A stretch of DNA of 64,000 nt, taken from positions 308,565 to 372,564 of the forward strand of contig NZ_KV917377.1 in NCBI RefSeq assembly GCF_002019705.1. Reading direction: 5' to 3'. Positions 25,295 through 34,125 of the stretch are shown piece after piece (the stretch's first letter is position 1; each line of letters begins with the position of its first letter). The notes beneath the pieces were generated by a model. It made no database searches and was not told the DNA's origin. It worked only from the letters and a program-made list of their open reading frames with translations. This DNA is from Shouchella patagoniensis. GTDB taxonomy: Bacteria > Bacillota > Bacilli > Bacillales > Bacillaceae_D. The translations under genes were made by a program, and so were the position numbers.

Positions 25295-26170
25295 TTTTTT
25301 TGGTTTTTGGGGCTCTATATGAACCGTTGTATGAACAATATCATGATCGTTTCGTAGCTTTTGTTCGATTTGATCTGCAATATGGTGGCTTGTTTCGACT
25401 GTTAAATGGGGATGAACTTCTATAGTGACATCTGCATAAATTGAGCTTCCAACTTGACGCGCTTTAAATAATCTTACTTTTTGAACCTGGTCAAGTTTTT
25501 CAATGGTCCGCTTAAAGGGCAGTAGCGCCGTTTCATTGAAACCATCGGTCAGTGAATGGGTGGTGTCTTTAAAAATGGTCCACGCGGTGTAGCAAATAAT
25601 TAAGCCTATTAGAAAAGCTGTGAGCGAATCAATCCACCCTAGGTGCAAATGAGAACCGATAATCCCAATGACAACACCAACGCTCACAAGCGCATCATTT
25701 TTATTATCTTGAGCGGCAGCCTCCAAGGCCTGACTGTTTATTCTTTTGGCCAGTTTTTTATTGTAACGATAAACAAAAAACATAATGATCGCACCGCCAG
25801 CCGCGACCCAAGCCGTTAAGATATTAGGTGGTTCTACATTAGAACTGCTGAATAACGATGTTCCAGCTTCAAATAAAACTTGGAGCCCTATTACTGCCAT
25901 AATAAAAGATGCTAACAAGGCGGCTATATGTTCTGCTCGGAAATGACCGTATGGATGGTCATGATCAGGTGGCTTTTGCGATATACGCAACCCAATTAGT
26001 ACAGCAACAGAAACGATAATATCCGCAGCATTATTAAATCCATCTGCGACTAATGCTTGTGACGTAAACTGATAGCCAATTGTCAGCTTTATTGCTGCCA
26101 AAAACAGATAAGTGAAAATGCTCAACCAAGCTCCAGACTCCCCTTTTCGCAATTCATTATATCTCTCCAC
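25289..26170 (-). CDS. Cation diffusion facilitator (MneS/MneP-like)
   Basis: A 293-residue CDF exporter: six transmembrane helices, metal site pattern DGFNNAADI (TM2) and DNKNDALVS (TM5), a His-containing loop HDHPYGHFRAEH, and a C-terminal cytoplasmic domain (about 205-290) with VHPHLTVE. The DxxND/DxxxD pattern and length resemble the manganese exporters YdfM/YeaB of B. subtilis rather than the zinc type, though the metal cannot be proven from sequence. No MntR box was spotted upstream. Confidence 0.85.
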   Translation of the reverse strand: MERYNELRKGESGAWLSIFTYLFLAAIKLTIGYQFTSQALVADGFNNAADIIVSVAVLIGLRISQKPPDHDHPYGHFRAEHIAALLASFIMAVIGLQVLFEAGTSLFSSSNVEPPNILTAWVAAGGAIIMFFVYRYNKKLAKRINSQALEAAAQDNKNDALVSVGVVIGIIGSHLHLGWIDSLTAFLIGLIICYTAWTIFKDTTHSLTDGFNETALLPFKRTIEKLDQVQKVRLFKARQVGSSIYADVTIEVHPHLTVETSHHIADQIEQKLRNDHDIVHTTVHIEPQKPKKE

Positions 26171-26378
26171 GTTTTTAACCCCTCTCGTATTAATTAATTT
26201 ATTACCACTTACTTAGAAGTTGCCATATAAAATTGGATACAAAAAAACTGTTTGAATAAATGAATTCATGATATAGTTGTGGGATAGTAACCTATAGTGT
26301 TCAGTATGGACAAGGTTTCTGTTTTTATGGGGAGATCGTATAAATAAAGAGAAAAAACTGAAGGAGCGCTCTTTTTTT

Positions 26379-27467
26379 ATGACTATTCAAACGCTGGAAA
26401 TTATGAAATGTACACATGAAAAGCAAAAACCCGAAGCAGACCAATTAGAATTTGGTAAATATTTCACAGATCATATGTTTATTATGGATTATGCGGAAGG
26501 GAAAGGTTGGTATAGTCCACGTATCATTCCCTATCAGCCGTTAACGCTAGACCCGGCATCAATGGTTTTCCATTATGGACAAACTGTTTTTGAAGGTTTA
26601 AAGGCTTATCGTTCTGAAGAAGATGGATCGGTGCGACTGTTTCGTCCAGAAGAAAATTTTAAACGATTAAATCAATCAAGCGATCGCTTGAGCATTCCGC
26701 CTATCGACGAGGCGCAATTATTTGCTTATTTAAAAGAATTAATTCGAATTGATAAGGAATGGATTCCAACAAAACCAGGAACGTCCTTGTACATCCGACC
26801 TTTTATTATTTCTACACAATCGAATTTAAGTGTAGCCCCATCTCAATCATATAAATTTATGATTATTTTATCACCGGTTGGCGCTTATTATAAAGAAGGT
26901 ATCAACCCGGTAGGTATTTTTGTTGAAGATCAGTATACAAGAGCAGCTCAAGGTGGCACAGGTATGGCAAAGACAGCTGGAAATTACTGTGCAGCTTATA
27001 AAGCCCAAGAGAGAGCGACAAGCCATCAAAAAGCACAAGTGCTATGGTTAGATGGTATGGAAAAGAAATACATTGAAGAAGTTGGTAGTATGAATGTATT
27101 TTTTAAGATAAATGGTGAAATTCATACACCAGAATTATCAGGCAGCATTTTAGAAGGGATTACACGTAGGAGTGTAATTGAATTACTTCAAAGTTGGAAT
27201 GTGCCCGTGCATGAACGTCGCATTTCGATGGAAGAAATACTAAGTGCAAGCAAGAGTGGAACGCTAGAGGAAGTATTTGGTACAGGTACTGCTGCTGTTA
27301 TATCACCAGTTGGAGAGTTACTTTGGAAAGATCATCAAATGACTGTCAATGATTACAAAACTGGTGAAATTGCAAAAAAACTTTATGATGAATTAACTGG
27401 CATCCAAACTGGGAAGCGGGAAGATCCATTTGGCTGGTCCATTATTTTGAATGAAGATTACGAATGA
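26379..27467 (+). CDS. ilvE: Branched-chain amino-acid aminotransferase
   Basis: A 362-residue class IV PLP enzyme. Substrate/cofactor motifs include FEGLKAYRSEEDG, the PLP-lysine region GGTGMAKTAGNYCAAYKAQ (about 190-208), VLWLDGMEKKYIEEVGSMN and GTGTAAVISPVG. Catalyses the last step of Ile, Leu and Val synthesis or the first of their degradation. RBS is AAGGAGCG. Start ATG 26379. Followed by a HAD gene with a 16-base gap. Confidence 0.93.
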   Translation: MTIQTLEIMKCTHEKQKPEADQLEFGKYFTDHMFIMDYAEGKGWYSPRIIPYQPLTLDPASMVFHYGQTVFEGLKAYRSEEDGSVRLFRPEENFKRLNQSSDRLSIPPIDEAQLFAYLKELIRIDKEWIPTKPGTSLYIRPFIISTQSNLSVAPSQSYKFMIILSPVGAYYKEGINPVGIFVEDQYTRAAQGGTGMAKTAGNYCAAYKAQERATSHQKAQVLWLDGMEKKYIEEVGSMNVFFKINGEIHTPELSGSILEGITRRSVIELLQSWNVPVHERRISMEEILSASKSGTLEEVFGTGTAAVISPVGELLWKDHQMTVNDYKTGEIAKKLYDELTGIQTGKREDPFGWSIILNEDYE

Positions 27468-27483
27468 GAAAACGGAGGACCAC

Positions 27484-28275
27484 ATGATAAAAGCGGTTTT
27501 CTTTGATTTAGACGATACATTATTATGGGATGAGAAAAGTATTGATCAAGCATTTAAAGAGACTTGCCGATATGCCCAAACAATTAGACAAGAGATTGAT
27601 CCAATTGAACTCGAAACAAATGTACGGCACGAAGCCAAATGTTTGTACGAATCATACGGAACTTATCCATTTACAAAATTAATCGGTATTAATCCATTTG
27701 AAGGCTTATGGGGACAATTTCGTGATGATATGGAAGGGTTCGAAGAATTGCGTGATATTGCCCCAACCTATCAGTTAGCGGCATGGGCAAGAGGTCTTGA
27801 AGCTATCGGAGTTAATGATACGGATTTAGCAAATAGTTTAGCGGTTCAGTTTCCATTAGAAAGACGCAAACATCCGTTTGTCTATGACGAGACGTTTGAA
27901 GTTTTAGATGAATTACACCAGTCTTATAAGTTGTTTCTTTTAACGAATGGTTCTCCGGATTTGCAAAATACAAAATTAGAAATGACGCCGCAACTTGTTC
28001 CTTATTTTGATCATATTCTTATTTCTGGCGCTTACGGTAAGGGGAAACCAGATATAATGCTGTTTAATGAGGCACTCCGGTTAGCTGATTTGCCAAAAGA
28101 AGAAGTTTTAATGGTCGGGGACAACCTGCATACGGACATTACAGGAGCAAATGCTGCTGGAATTAAGTCCGTTTGGGTTAATAGGAAAGGCATGACTAAT
28201 CATACGGATATTCGTCCTTCAGAAGAAGTAACTAATTTACATCAACTTAAAGAATTGGCTCTTTTGACTAATTAG
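27484..28275 (+). CDS. HAD-family hydrolase (YsaA-like phosphatase)
   Basis: 263 residues from ATG 27484 (RBS AACGGAGG). HAD motif I FFDLDDTLLWD near the start, motif II LLTNGSPD, motif III lysine in GKGKPDIML, and motif IV GDNLHTDITGA. The cap is helical (about 16-110). These enzymes dephosphorylate small molecules; the substrate is not evident. It lies 16 bases after ilvE, so probably co-transcribed. Confidence 0.85.
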   Translation: MIKAVFFDLDDTLLWDEKSIDQAFKETCRYAQTIRQEIDPIELETNVRHEAKCLYESYGTYPFTKLIGINPFEGLWGQFRDDMEGFEELRDIAPTYQLAAWARGLEAIGVNDTDLANSLAVQFPLERRKHPFVYDETFEVLDELHQSYKLFLLTNGSPDLQNTKLEMTPQLVPYFDHILISGAYGKGKPDIMLFNEALRLADLPKEEVLMVGDNLHTDITGANAAGIKSVWVNRKGMTNHTDIRPSEEVTNLHQLKELALLTN

Positions 28276-28363
28276 TAATTGTCAAGAGAAGCAATTTGTG
28301 TTCTAATGAAATGGAACTCCCATCTTTGGGGCCCAATGAAGGTCGTTCACTAAATAAATATAC

Positions 28364-28452
28364 AACCACTAGGGGTGCGTCTTGCTGAGAGAGGCTTTTT
28401 GCCTTAACCCTTTACCTGATCTAGATAATGCTAGCGAAGGGAAGTGCGGTGT
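28364..28452 (+). promoter_or_regulatory. TPP riboswitch (THI element)
   Basis: Shows the conserved THI-box pieces in order: AGGGGTGC, GCTGAGA, then CCCTTTACCTGATCTAGATAATGCTAGCG and AGGGAAGTG. It lies upstream of ykoEDC and is followed by a terminator hairpin at 28495-28527, so it should switch off the operon when thiamine pyrophosphate is plentiful. Confidence 0.95.
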
Positions 28453-28494
28453 GACTAATGTAATCTTATCAACTGATAGGTTTCGTTTAGTTCG

Positions 28495-28527
28495 TCGTTC
28501 CATCCGTTCAGGTGGAGCGATTTTTTT
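28495..28527 (+). terminator. Riboswitch-controlled terminator
   Basis: Stem TCGTTCCATC / GGTGGAGCGA (two G-U pairs) followed by TTTTTTT, just before the ykoE RBS. Confidence 0.8.
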
Positions 28528-28555
28528 ATGCCCTTAAGTGGAAAAGGAGTCGAGA

Positions 28556-29161
28556 ATGAAAAATAGAAAAAAATTAACGTTAACGGATATTATTGTAACA
28601 GTCATGATTGCAGTGGTCTTTGCCATTGTTTACAGATTATGGACGACCGTAACAGATGTTTTGAGTTTACCAGGACTTCAAGTAGATCAACTTATTTATG
28701 GAATGTGGTTTATTGCTGGAACGATTGCTGCACTATTAATTCGTAAGCCTGGGATAGCACTTCTAGCTGAAACCGCCGCGGCTTCAGGAGAATTTTTTGC
28801 GGGGTCCCCTTATGGACCATTATTACTTCTTTATGGTTTGTTACAAGGGGTTGGAATGGAACTAGCATTCGCATTATTCAGATACCGCTTTTATAATGTT
28901 TTGGTAGCAGGATTAGGTGGTGTTTTTGCTTCATTTGCATCACTTGGACTTGATTATTTTAATGCGTATTTAACTGATTTAAGTACGTGGAACTTAGTTT
29001 TGCGCATCGTTTTCCGTACGATTGGAGCCATATTAATTGCTGGATTTTTTGCAACAGCAATCGTTAGGGCACTTGAAAAGACTGGAGTTACGGATTTATT
29101 GAGACCAGTAAACGATAAGGACTATGAGATACTAAAGAAAAAGAACGGGAGAAGCGGATGA
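28556..29161 (+). CDS. ykoE: YkoE, ECF-transporter substrate-binding (S) component for thiamine precursor
   Basis: A 201-residue integral membrane protein with five to six hydrophobic helices. ATG 28556 is preceded by AAAAGGAGTC. The motifs TLTDIIVTVMIAVVFAIVYR and AETAAASGEFFAGSPYG match the YkoE family, which captures hydroxymethylpyrimidine/thiamine in group I ECF transporters. Its stop overlaps ykoD by ATGA. The TPP riboswitch immediately upstream fits. YkoF, the soluble binding protein found in the B. subtilis operon, is absent here. Confidence 0.9.
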   Translation: MKNRKKLTLTDIIVTVMIAVVFAIVYRLWTTVTDVLSLPGLQVDQLIYGMWFIAGTIAALLIRKPGIALLAETAAASGEFFAGSPYGPLLLLYGLLQGVGMELAFALFRYRFYNVLVAGLGGVFASFASLGLDYFNAYLTDLSTWNLVLRIVFRTIGAILIAGFFATAIVRALEKTGVTDLLRPVNDKDYEILKKKNGRSG

Positions 29162-30609
29162 TACAGGAGAATCCAGCAATTGTAGTTGATCGTTTGTCTC
29201 TCGCTTATCCAATGGCTGAGAAGTTGTTGTTTGAAGATCTTTCCATTCAGATTAATAAAGGGGACAAGGTACTTCTTTTAGGTCCGAGTGGTTCTGGAAA
29301 ATCTACCCTGCTTCAGGTGATGGCGGGGTTAATACCACAAGCGATTCAACTGCCAATGGAAGCAGAAGAACTCGTTCTTCCGAAAAAATATGGCATCGTA
29401 TTTCAAGATCCGGATAGTCAATTTTGTATGCCTTATGTGGATGAAGAATTAGCCTTTGTATTAGAGAATATTGGTGTTAAAAGGAAAGAAATGTCCGGCA
29501 TTATTTCTACACTTCTGAATCGTGTAGGATTAGACAAGCTAGCAAGCCATACTCTTATTCAATCTTTGTCTCAAGGGATGAAACAGCGCTTAGCAATTGC
29601 TTGTGCGCTCGCCGTCGAAGGAGATACATTGTTTTTAGATGAACCAACGGCTTTGTTGGATCCTCAAGGTACAACGGATATGTGGAAGGCAATTAACGAA
29701 ATCTGCACCAATCAAACAGTTGTCATTGTTGAACATAAAATTTCTGAAGTACTTCCTTTTATTAATCGGATCGTTTTGTTTAATGACTGCGGAGAAATCG
29801 TTGCAGATAACAAGCCGAGCGACGTTTTTGCAAAGCATAAGGAAGAAATAGATAAATATGGTGTCTGGCATCCTGAATCTTGGAAGCAATTTTTATCTAA
29901 ACGAACACTTCGCTATAGAGAACGTGGAACAACAGAAACAATTCGATTAAGTAACTGGAAGCTGACTCGTAGAAAAAAAGATGTATTAGAAGTGAAGAGT
30001 GCACTTGTGAGGGAAAAGGATTGGATATGCGTCACAGGAGAAAATGGTGCCGGAAAAACGACTTTACTGTATGGCCTAATGAATTTATTACAATCGAGAG
30101 GTACGTATGTGTTAAATGGAAAACAGGTTCAGAAAAAACAATCGCTTGTGAGTGACATTGCATTTGTGTTTCAAAATCCTGAGCACCAATTTTTAGCTGA
30201 CAGTGCTCTAAAGGAATTGTTAATTGGACATGAACAAAGTACAGGAGAGAAGAAAGCGTTAGAGATTTTAGACCAATTTCAATTGATAAATAAAAAGGAT
30301 GTTCATCCATATAAATTATCTATTGGACAAAAACGAAGATTGAGTGTCGCGACCGCTTTTATGAATCCAAGGCCTGTTCTTGTCTTAGACGAACCGACTT
30401 TTGGACAAGATGCAAAAAATACGTTCCAATTAATCGACTGCTTAGAACACTTTCGATTAAACGGTGGGACGATTGTTATGGTGACACATGATATGGAAAT
30501 CGTACGTCATTTTTCAACCCAACAATGGACAATAGAATCTGTGCTCTTGGAAACAAAATATCGGGGAGGTACACAAGATGACGTACGAGTGGAAAGAAAC
30601 ATGGCTTAG
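29158..30609 (+). CDS. ykoD: YkoD, dual ATP-binding ECF energy-coupling protein
   Basis: 483 residues with two ABC ATPase modules. Module 1: Walker A GPSGSGKST, Q-loop FQDPDSQF, signature LSQGMKQR, Walker B DTLFLDEP. Module 2: Walker A GENGAGKTT, FQNPEHQF, LSIGQKRRLS, VLVLDEPTFGQ. It powers the YkoE/YkoC membrane pair in thiamine precursor uptake. It overlaps ykoE by 4 bases and ykoC by 32 bases. Confidence 0.92.
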   Translation: MIQENPAIVVDRLSLAYPMAEKLLFEDLSIQINKGDKVLLLGPSGSGKSTLLQVMAGLIPQAIQLPMEAEELVLPKKYGIVFQDPDSQFCMPYVDEELAFVLENIGVKRKEMSGIISTLLNRVGLDKLASHTLIQSLSQGMKQRLAIACALAVEGDTLFLDEPTALLDPQGTTDMWKAINEICTNQTVVIVEHKISEVLPFINRIVLFNDCGEIVADNKPSDVFAKHKEEIDKYGVWHPESWKQFLSKRTLRYRERGTTETIRLSNWKLTRRKKDVLEVKSALVREKDWICVTGENGAGKTTLLYGLMNLLQSRGTYVLNGKQVQKKQSLVSDIAFVFQNPEHQFLADSALKELLIGHEQSTGEKKALEILDQFQLINKKDVHPYKLSIGQKRRLSVATAFMNPRPVLVLDEPTFGQDAKNTFQLIDCLEHFRLNGGTIVMVTHDMEIVRHFSTQQWTIESVLLETKYRGGTQDDVRVERNMA

Positions 30610-31384
30610 CGATGTGAATCCTAGCTTGAAATTAATCATAACGGTCTGCTTCTTTATCCTTGTCATCTTTATTCATAACCCAAACACGTTGCTGCTTATA
30701 GTCGTTTTTTCCTTTTTGTTACTATTTTTTTATTCGGGGCATCCTTTGCTATTCCTGTTCCTTTATTGTGCCCCTTTTCTCTTGTTATTTGTATCCTCAT
30801 CGAGCGCAATGATGCTATTTGGAAAAGGCGACACAACTTGGTTTCAGTATGGGATCATTCATATTACTGAAGAAAGCTTTTTTAGAGGGATCCATTTAGG
30901 TATGAGAGCAACCGTTTTCGCTGTATTGGGACTCCTTTTTGCTTTAACCACAAAGCCAGTTCGTCTTTTTTATTCACTAATGCAACAATTGAAATTTCCA
31001 ACCAATTTAGCTTATTCGTTTATGGCATCTATTCGAATGCTGCCAATTATGGTGTCTGAATTTCAAACGTTAGTATATGCATATGAAATTCGAGGTCTCA
31101 ATAAAGATAAAGGTATATCCAGTTTTTACAAAAAACTGATCTTTTTTAGTATTCCGTTGCTCGCGCAAGCAATCCGGAGAGCGCAACGGATTGCGATTGC
31201 AATGGAGGCAAAACAATTTAAAACGAGTGGAAAAAGAAGCCATTTTTATCATATAGGTTTTGGTAAAACTGATCTTTATTTTGTGTCTGTCGTTGGAATA
31301 TTGATAGTGTCAAGTTCTTGGATTGGGCAGCTAGAGTGGTTTATTCCTGTTTCAGATGTACGTTACTTTGAAGCAAGCATGTAA
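30578..31384 (+). CDS. ykoC: YkoC, ECF-transporter transmembrane (T) component
   Basis: A 268-residue membrane protein with a helical bundle at the N-terminus and the CbiQ-type A-R-x signature in SIRMLPIMVSEFQTLVYAYEIRG and RRAQRIAIAMEAKQF, the coupling helices that contact YkoD. RBS GGGGAGGT sits inside the end of ykoD; the start at 30578 overlaps ykoD by 32 bases in another frame. Works with ykoE/ykoD. Confidence 0.9.
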   Translation: MTYEWKETWLSDVNPSLKLIITVCFFILVIFIHNPNTLLLIVVFSFLLLFFYSGHPLLFLFLYCAPFLLLFVSSSSAMMLFGKGDTTWFQYGIIHITEESFFRGIHLGMRATVFAVLGLLFALTTKPVRLFYSLMQQLKFPTNLAYSFMASIRMLPIMVSEFQTLVYAYEIRGLNKDKGISSFYKKLIFFSIPLLAQAIRRAQRIAIAMEAKQFKTSGKRSHFYHIGFGKTDLYFVSVVGILIVSSSWIGQLEWFIPVSDVRYFEASM

Positions 31385-31428
31385 TGTGGTTTAATAGAAA
31401 GGAAGTGTGAAAAGAAAGGAAAGGGCCC

Positions 31429-32028
31429 ATGCATTTTTTTTCTCCAGTAGATCACTCATTTTATATGCAACCGACTCTGTTGTTAGCAAAATCGTTAATA
31501 GGAAAATATCTAATTCATTTTTTAGATGATGAGTACTTGGTTGGTCAAATTACGGAAACAGAAGCTTATTTAGGTGTGCTTGATCCAGCATGCCATAGCT
31601 TTGGAAGAAAAAAGACGAAGCGTACACAAGTTTTATACGGGGAACCAGGACGCATTTATACGTATTCGATGCATACGCATTGCTTACTGAATATAGTCTG
31701 TGAAAAACCAGGACAACCTGAAGCCGTCTTGATACGAGCAATTGAACCAATTTCTGGTATTGAAAAGATGGAAAAACTTAGAGGGATGCCATTAAGAAAC
31801 AAGCAATTTAGTAATGGGCCTGGCAAATTAACAAAGGCAATGGGGATTACAATGGATTATTATGGGCATTCGTTGTTCAATCAATCACTTTATATTGCAA
31901 AAGGGAGTATCGAATCTCCTGTGGTTGCAACAAAGCGGGTAGGGATTGGCGGTGCGCGTCAAGCAAAACATTATCCATGGCGCTTTATTAATAGCGCAAC
32001 TCCCTTTGTCTCAACCTATCGCGTATAA
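31429..32028 (+). CDS. 3-methyladenine DNA glycosylase (Mpg/AAG type)
   Basis: A 199-residue enzyme of the AAG/Mpg fold: ITETEAYLGVLDPACHSFGRKKTKRT (the acid E of TEAY activates water), the intercalating GRIYTYSMHTHCLLNIV, and the terminal GPGKLTKAMGI and RVGIGGARQAKHYPWRF. Excises alkylated purines in base-excision repair; like B. subtilis YxlJ. It is followed 27 bases later by a LOG-family gene on the same strand. Confidence 0.93.
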   Translation: MHFFSPVDHSFYMQPTLLLAKSLIGKYLIHFLDDEYLVGQITETEAYLGVLDPACHSFGRKKTKRTQVLYGEPGRIYTYSMHTHCLLNIVCEKPGQPEAVLIRAIEPISGIEKMEKLRGMPLRNKQFSNGPGKLTKAMGITMDYYGHSLFNQSLYIAKGSIESPVVATKRVGIGGARQAKHYPWRFINSATPFVSTYRV

Positions 32029-32054
32029 ATTCTAAAAGAGGAGATGAAAACAAG

Positions 32055-32627
32055 ATGAAAGCAATTGCAGTGTTTTGTGGTTCTAGTGTAGGGAATAAAC
32101 CTGGTTATCTTCAACAAGCCGAACGATTTGGCGAACGTTTGGCAGAAAAGGGGATCACACTTGTTTATGGTGGTGCTCAAGTTGGATGTATGGGAGCGGT
32201 AGCAAATGCATGTTTAAGTGCTGGTGGCCGTGTTATTGGGGTAATTCCTGAAAAGCTAAAGCGGGTTGAGATCGCTCATCAGAATCTATCAGAGCTTCAT
32301 GTCGTTAAAACAATGCATGAACGTAAAGCGTTGATGGCGGAATTGGCAGATGGTTTTGTCGCTTTACCAGGTGGGGCTGGAACGCTTGAAGAGTGGTTCG
32401 AAGTGTTTACTTGGTCACAATTAGACTATCATAATAAGCCATGTAGTTTTTTAAATGTAGACAATTTTTTTGATCCGCTGCTAAGAATGCTTGACCATAC
32501 AATCGAGCAGGGATTTATGAATGAAGCTTATAAGGAATTATATTTAGTGGAACAAGAAGTAGATGTACTTATTGATAACCTAATAAACTACGAACATAAG
32601 ACAATCTCAAAGTGGACGACAAATTAA
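32055..32627 (+). CDS. LOG family protein (cytokinin-riboside phosphoribohydrolase-like, YvdD-type)
   Basis: 190 residues with the nucleotide-binding/catalytic motif ALPGGAGTLEEWFEV (about 103-117) and the conserved R of MHERKALM. Lonely-guy enzymes cleave nucleoside 5'-monophosphates to base and ribose-5-phosphate. RBS GAGGAG. Function in Bacillus is poorly defined; a nucleotide-salvage role is an inference. Confidence 0.9.
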   Translation: MKAIAVFCGSSVGNKPGYLQQAERFGERLAEKGITLVYGGAQVGCMGAVANACLSAGGRVIGVIPEKLKRVEIAHQNLSELHVVKTMHERKALMAELADGFVALPGGAGTLEEWFEVFTWSQLDYHNKPCSFLNVDNFFDPLLRMLDHTIEQGFMNEAYKELYLVEQEVDVLIDNLINYEHKTISKWTTN

Positions 32628-32659
32628 AACCAAGGGCTATAAGCCCTTGGTTTTAATTT
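32621..32659. terminator. Bidirectional terminator
   Basis: 18-bp perfect stem (AAATTAAAACCAAGGGCT and complement) with a 3-base loop between the LOG gene and kynA. Confidence 0.85.
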
Positions 32660-33488
32660 ATAAAGATGTTCGGAGTTGCCATAATTCCGGAAAAAAGTAC
32701 TCGTCTAATATTGCCTTTAAGTAGTGAACCCCTTTTGAACCTCCTGTACCGCTTTTCAATCCGATAATACGCTCAACTGTTTTTAAGTGGCGAAACCGCC
32801 ATTGTTGATGCCTGTCTTCTAGATCGACAAGTTTTTCTGCCAATTGATATAAATTCCAATATTGGTCTGTGTTTTGATATACTTTTTGCCATGCCTTTAA
32901 CACAGAAGAAGATGTGGTATGTGATTGTGTGATATCACGTTGCAGAAGATCATCATCTATTGAGAGTCCTGCTCGAGAAAGTGCATAAATGGCCTCATCG
33001 TATAAACTTGGTTTCTCATAATCAGTTAACAGGTCCTCATGTAAGGCTTGATCATGGGCATAAATTTTTAAGATATGATCTGATTTCTTACCTAGTGCAA
33101 ACTCAAGTTGTCGATGTTGATACGATTGAAAACCTGAAGCTTGTCCAAGGGAGTCTCTGAATTCACTATATTCACTTGGAGTTAGGGTGGATAGAACATC
33201 CCAGGCTTGTATAATTTGAGCCTGGGTTTTTGAAACGCGGGAAAGTTGTTTAAACGCCGGTTGGAATTGATCATGCTTGATCGAATGAATCGCACCTTTG
33301 ATCTCATGGATCATTAGTTTCATCCATAATTCGCTTACTTGATGGATGATGATAAAAAGCATCTCATCATGGTGACCAGAAAGCCTGTTTTGACTTGATA
33401 ATAATGAATCCAGTTGCAAATAATCACCATAAGTCATTTTTTCTTTAAAATCCGTATGCAAACCCGAATAATGATCTTTATTTGTCAT
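32658..33488 (-). CDS. kynA: Tryptophan 2,3-dioxygenase
   Basis: A 276-residue haem enzyme. The conserved [18 protein letters not shown] (His and active-site residues) is near residues 41-58, [20 protein letters not shown] near 108-128, and [23 protein letters not shown] near the end. Opens the indole ring of tryptophan to N-formylkynurenine. Its start lies inside the end of kynB, so kynU-kynB-kynA is one operon transcribed leftward. No regulator is adjacent. Confidence 0.95.
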   Translation of the reverse strand: MTNKDHYSGLHTDFKEKMTYGDYLQLDSLLSSQNRLSGHHDEMLFIIIHQVSELWMKLMIHEIKGAIHSIKHDQFQPAFKQLSRVSKTQAQIIQAWDVLSTLTPSEYSEFRDSLGQASGFQSYQHRQLEFALGKKSDHILKIYAHDQALHEDLLTDYEKPSLYDEAIYALSRAGLSIDDDLLQRDITQSHTTSSSVLKAWQKVYQNTDQYWNLYQLAEKLVDLEDRHQQWRFRHLKTVERIIGLKSGTGGSKGVHYLKAILDEYFFPELWQLRTSL

Positions 33489-34125
33489 TTGAATCGAACC
33501 CTTCTTTAATTAACTTAATAACTGCCCGGACAGGACTACCATCAGCTCCATGAAGCAATAAAGGCAGTGCAATTAATTCATAAATTCCTTCGGCTATTTG
33601 ATCGAGAACAAGGTTTTCTAGAATGGCAATACCTGCCTGATCAAGAGAGTGGTGGCCAGGTAGATCTTTGCTTGTAATCGAATCAACACTTGGAGCATCA
33701 ACGCCAATCAATTTTATACCTTGTTCTGCTAAATATGCCGCTCCATTGGGTGTTACTGTCGGAAAATCTGAAGAGAATTCTTCTAAATTTCTGTTTTCAG
33801 TTGTTTTAATTAAAAGTCTTGTCTTGTTTTCTAATGGAAATTGTTCAAATAATGAACGATCAAGTGAAGAAGCCCCAATAGCATTAATAACCATTGCTTT
33901 TCCTATATAGAGTTCGAGAGGCAAATCATTGATTTTTGAGCCATTATTTTTGTAATGATACGGTGCATCAGCATGAGTTCCAGTATGCGTACTCATTGTT
34001 ATACTACCCACATTTACTGATCCTGTTTCTTCTTTTGTGGCTGATAAAGAATAAGAGAAAGGAGTGTCTCCTGGCCAATGGGCGATCTTATTGTTTAATG
34101 GCATCGTAATGTCAATCCAAGTCAT
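33478..34125 (-). CDS. kynB: Kynurenine formamidase
   Basis: A 215-residue cyclase-family metal hydrolase. Metal motif [15 protein letters not shown] (about 45-59) is diagnostic; [17 protein letters not shown] and [15 protein letters not shown] complete the fold. Hydrolyses N-formylkynurenine to kynurenine. It overlaps kynU by TAATG at its start and kynA by 11 bases at its end. Confidence 0.94.
   Translation of the reverse strand: MTWIDITMPLNNKIAHWPGDTPFSYSLSATKEETGSVNVGSITMSTHTGTHADAPYHYKNNGSKINDLPLELYIGKAMVINAIGASSLDRSLFEQFPLENKTRLLIKTTENRNLEEFSSDFPTVTPNGAAYLAEQGIKLIGVDAPSVDSITSKDLPGHHSLDQAGIAILENLVLDQIAEGIYELIALPLLLHGADGSPVRAVIKLIKEGFDSNDK

Noticed and set aside
26171-26378. T-box or CodY site upstream of ilvE
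   Set aside because: No T-box core (GGTGGNACCGCG-like) and no CodY consensus with few mismatches was seen.
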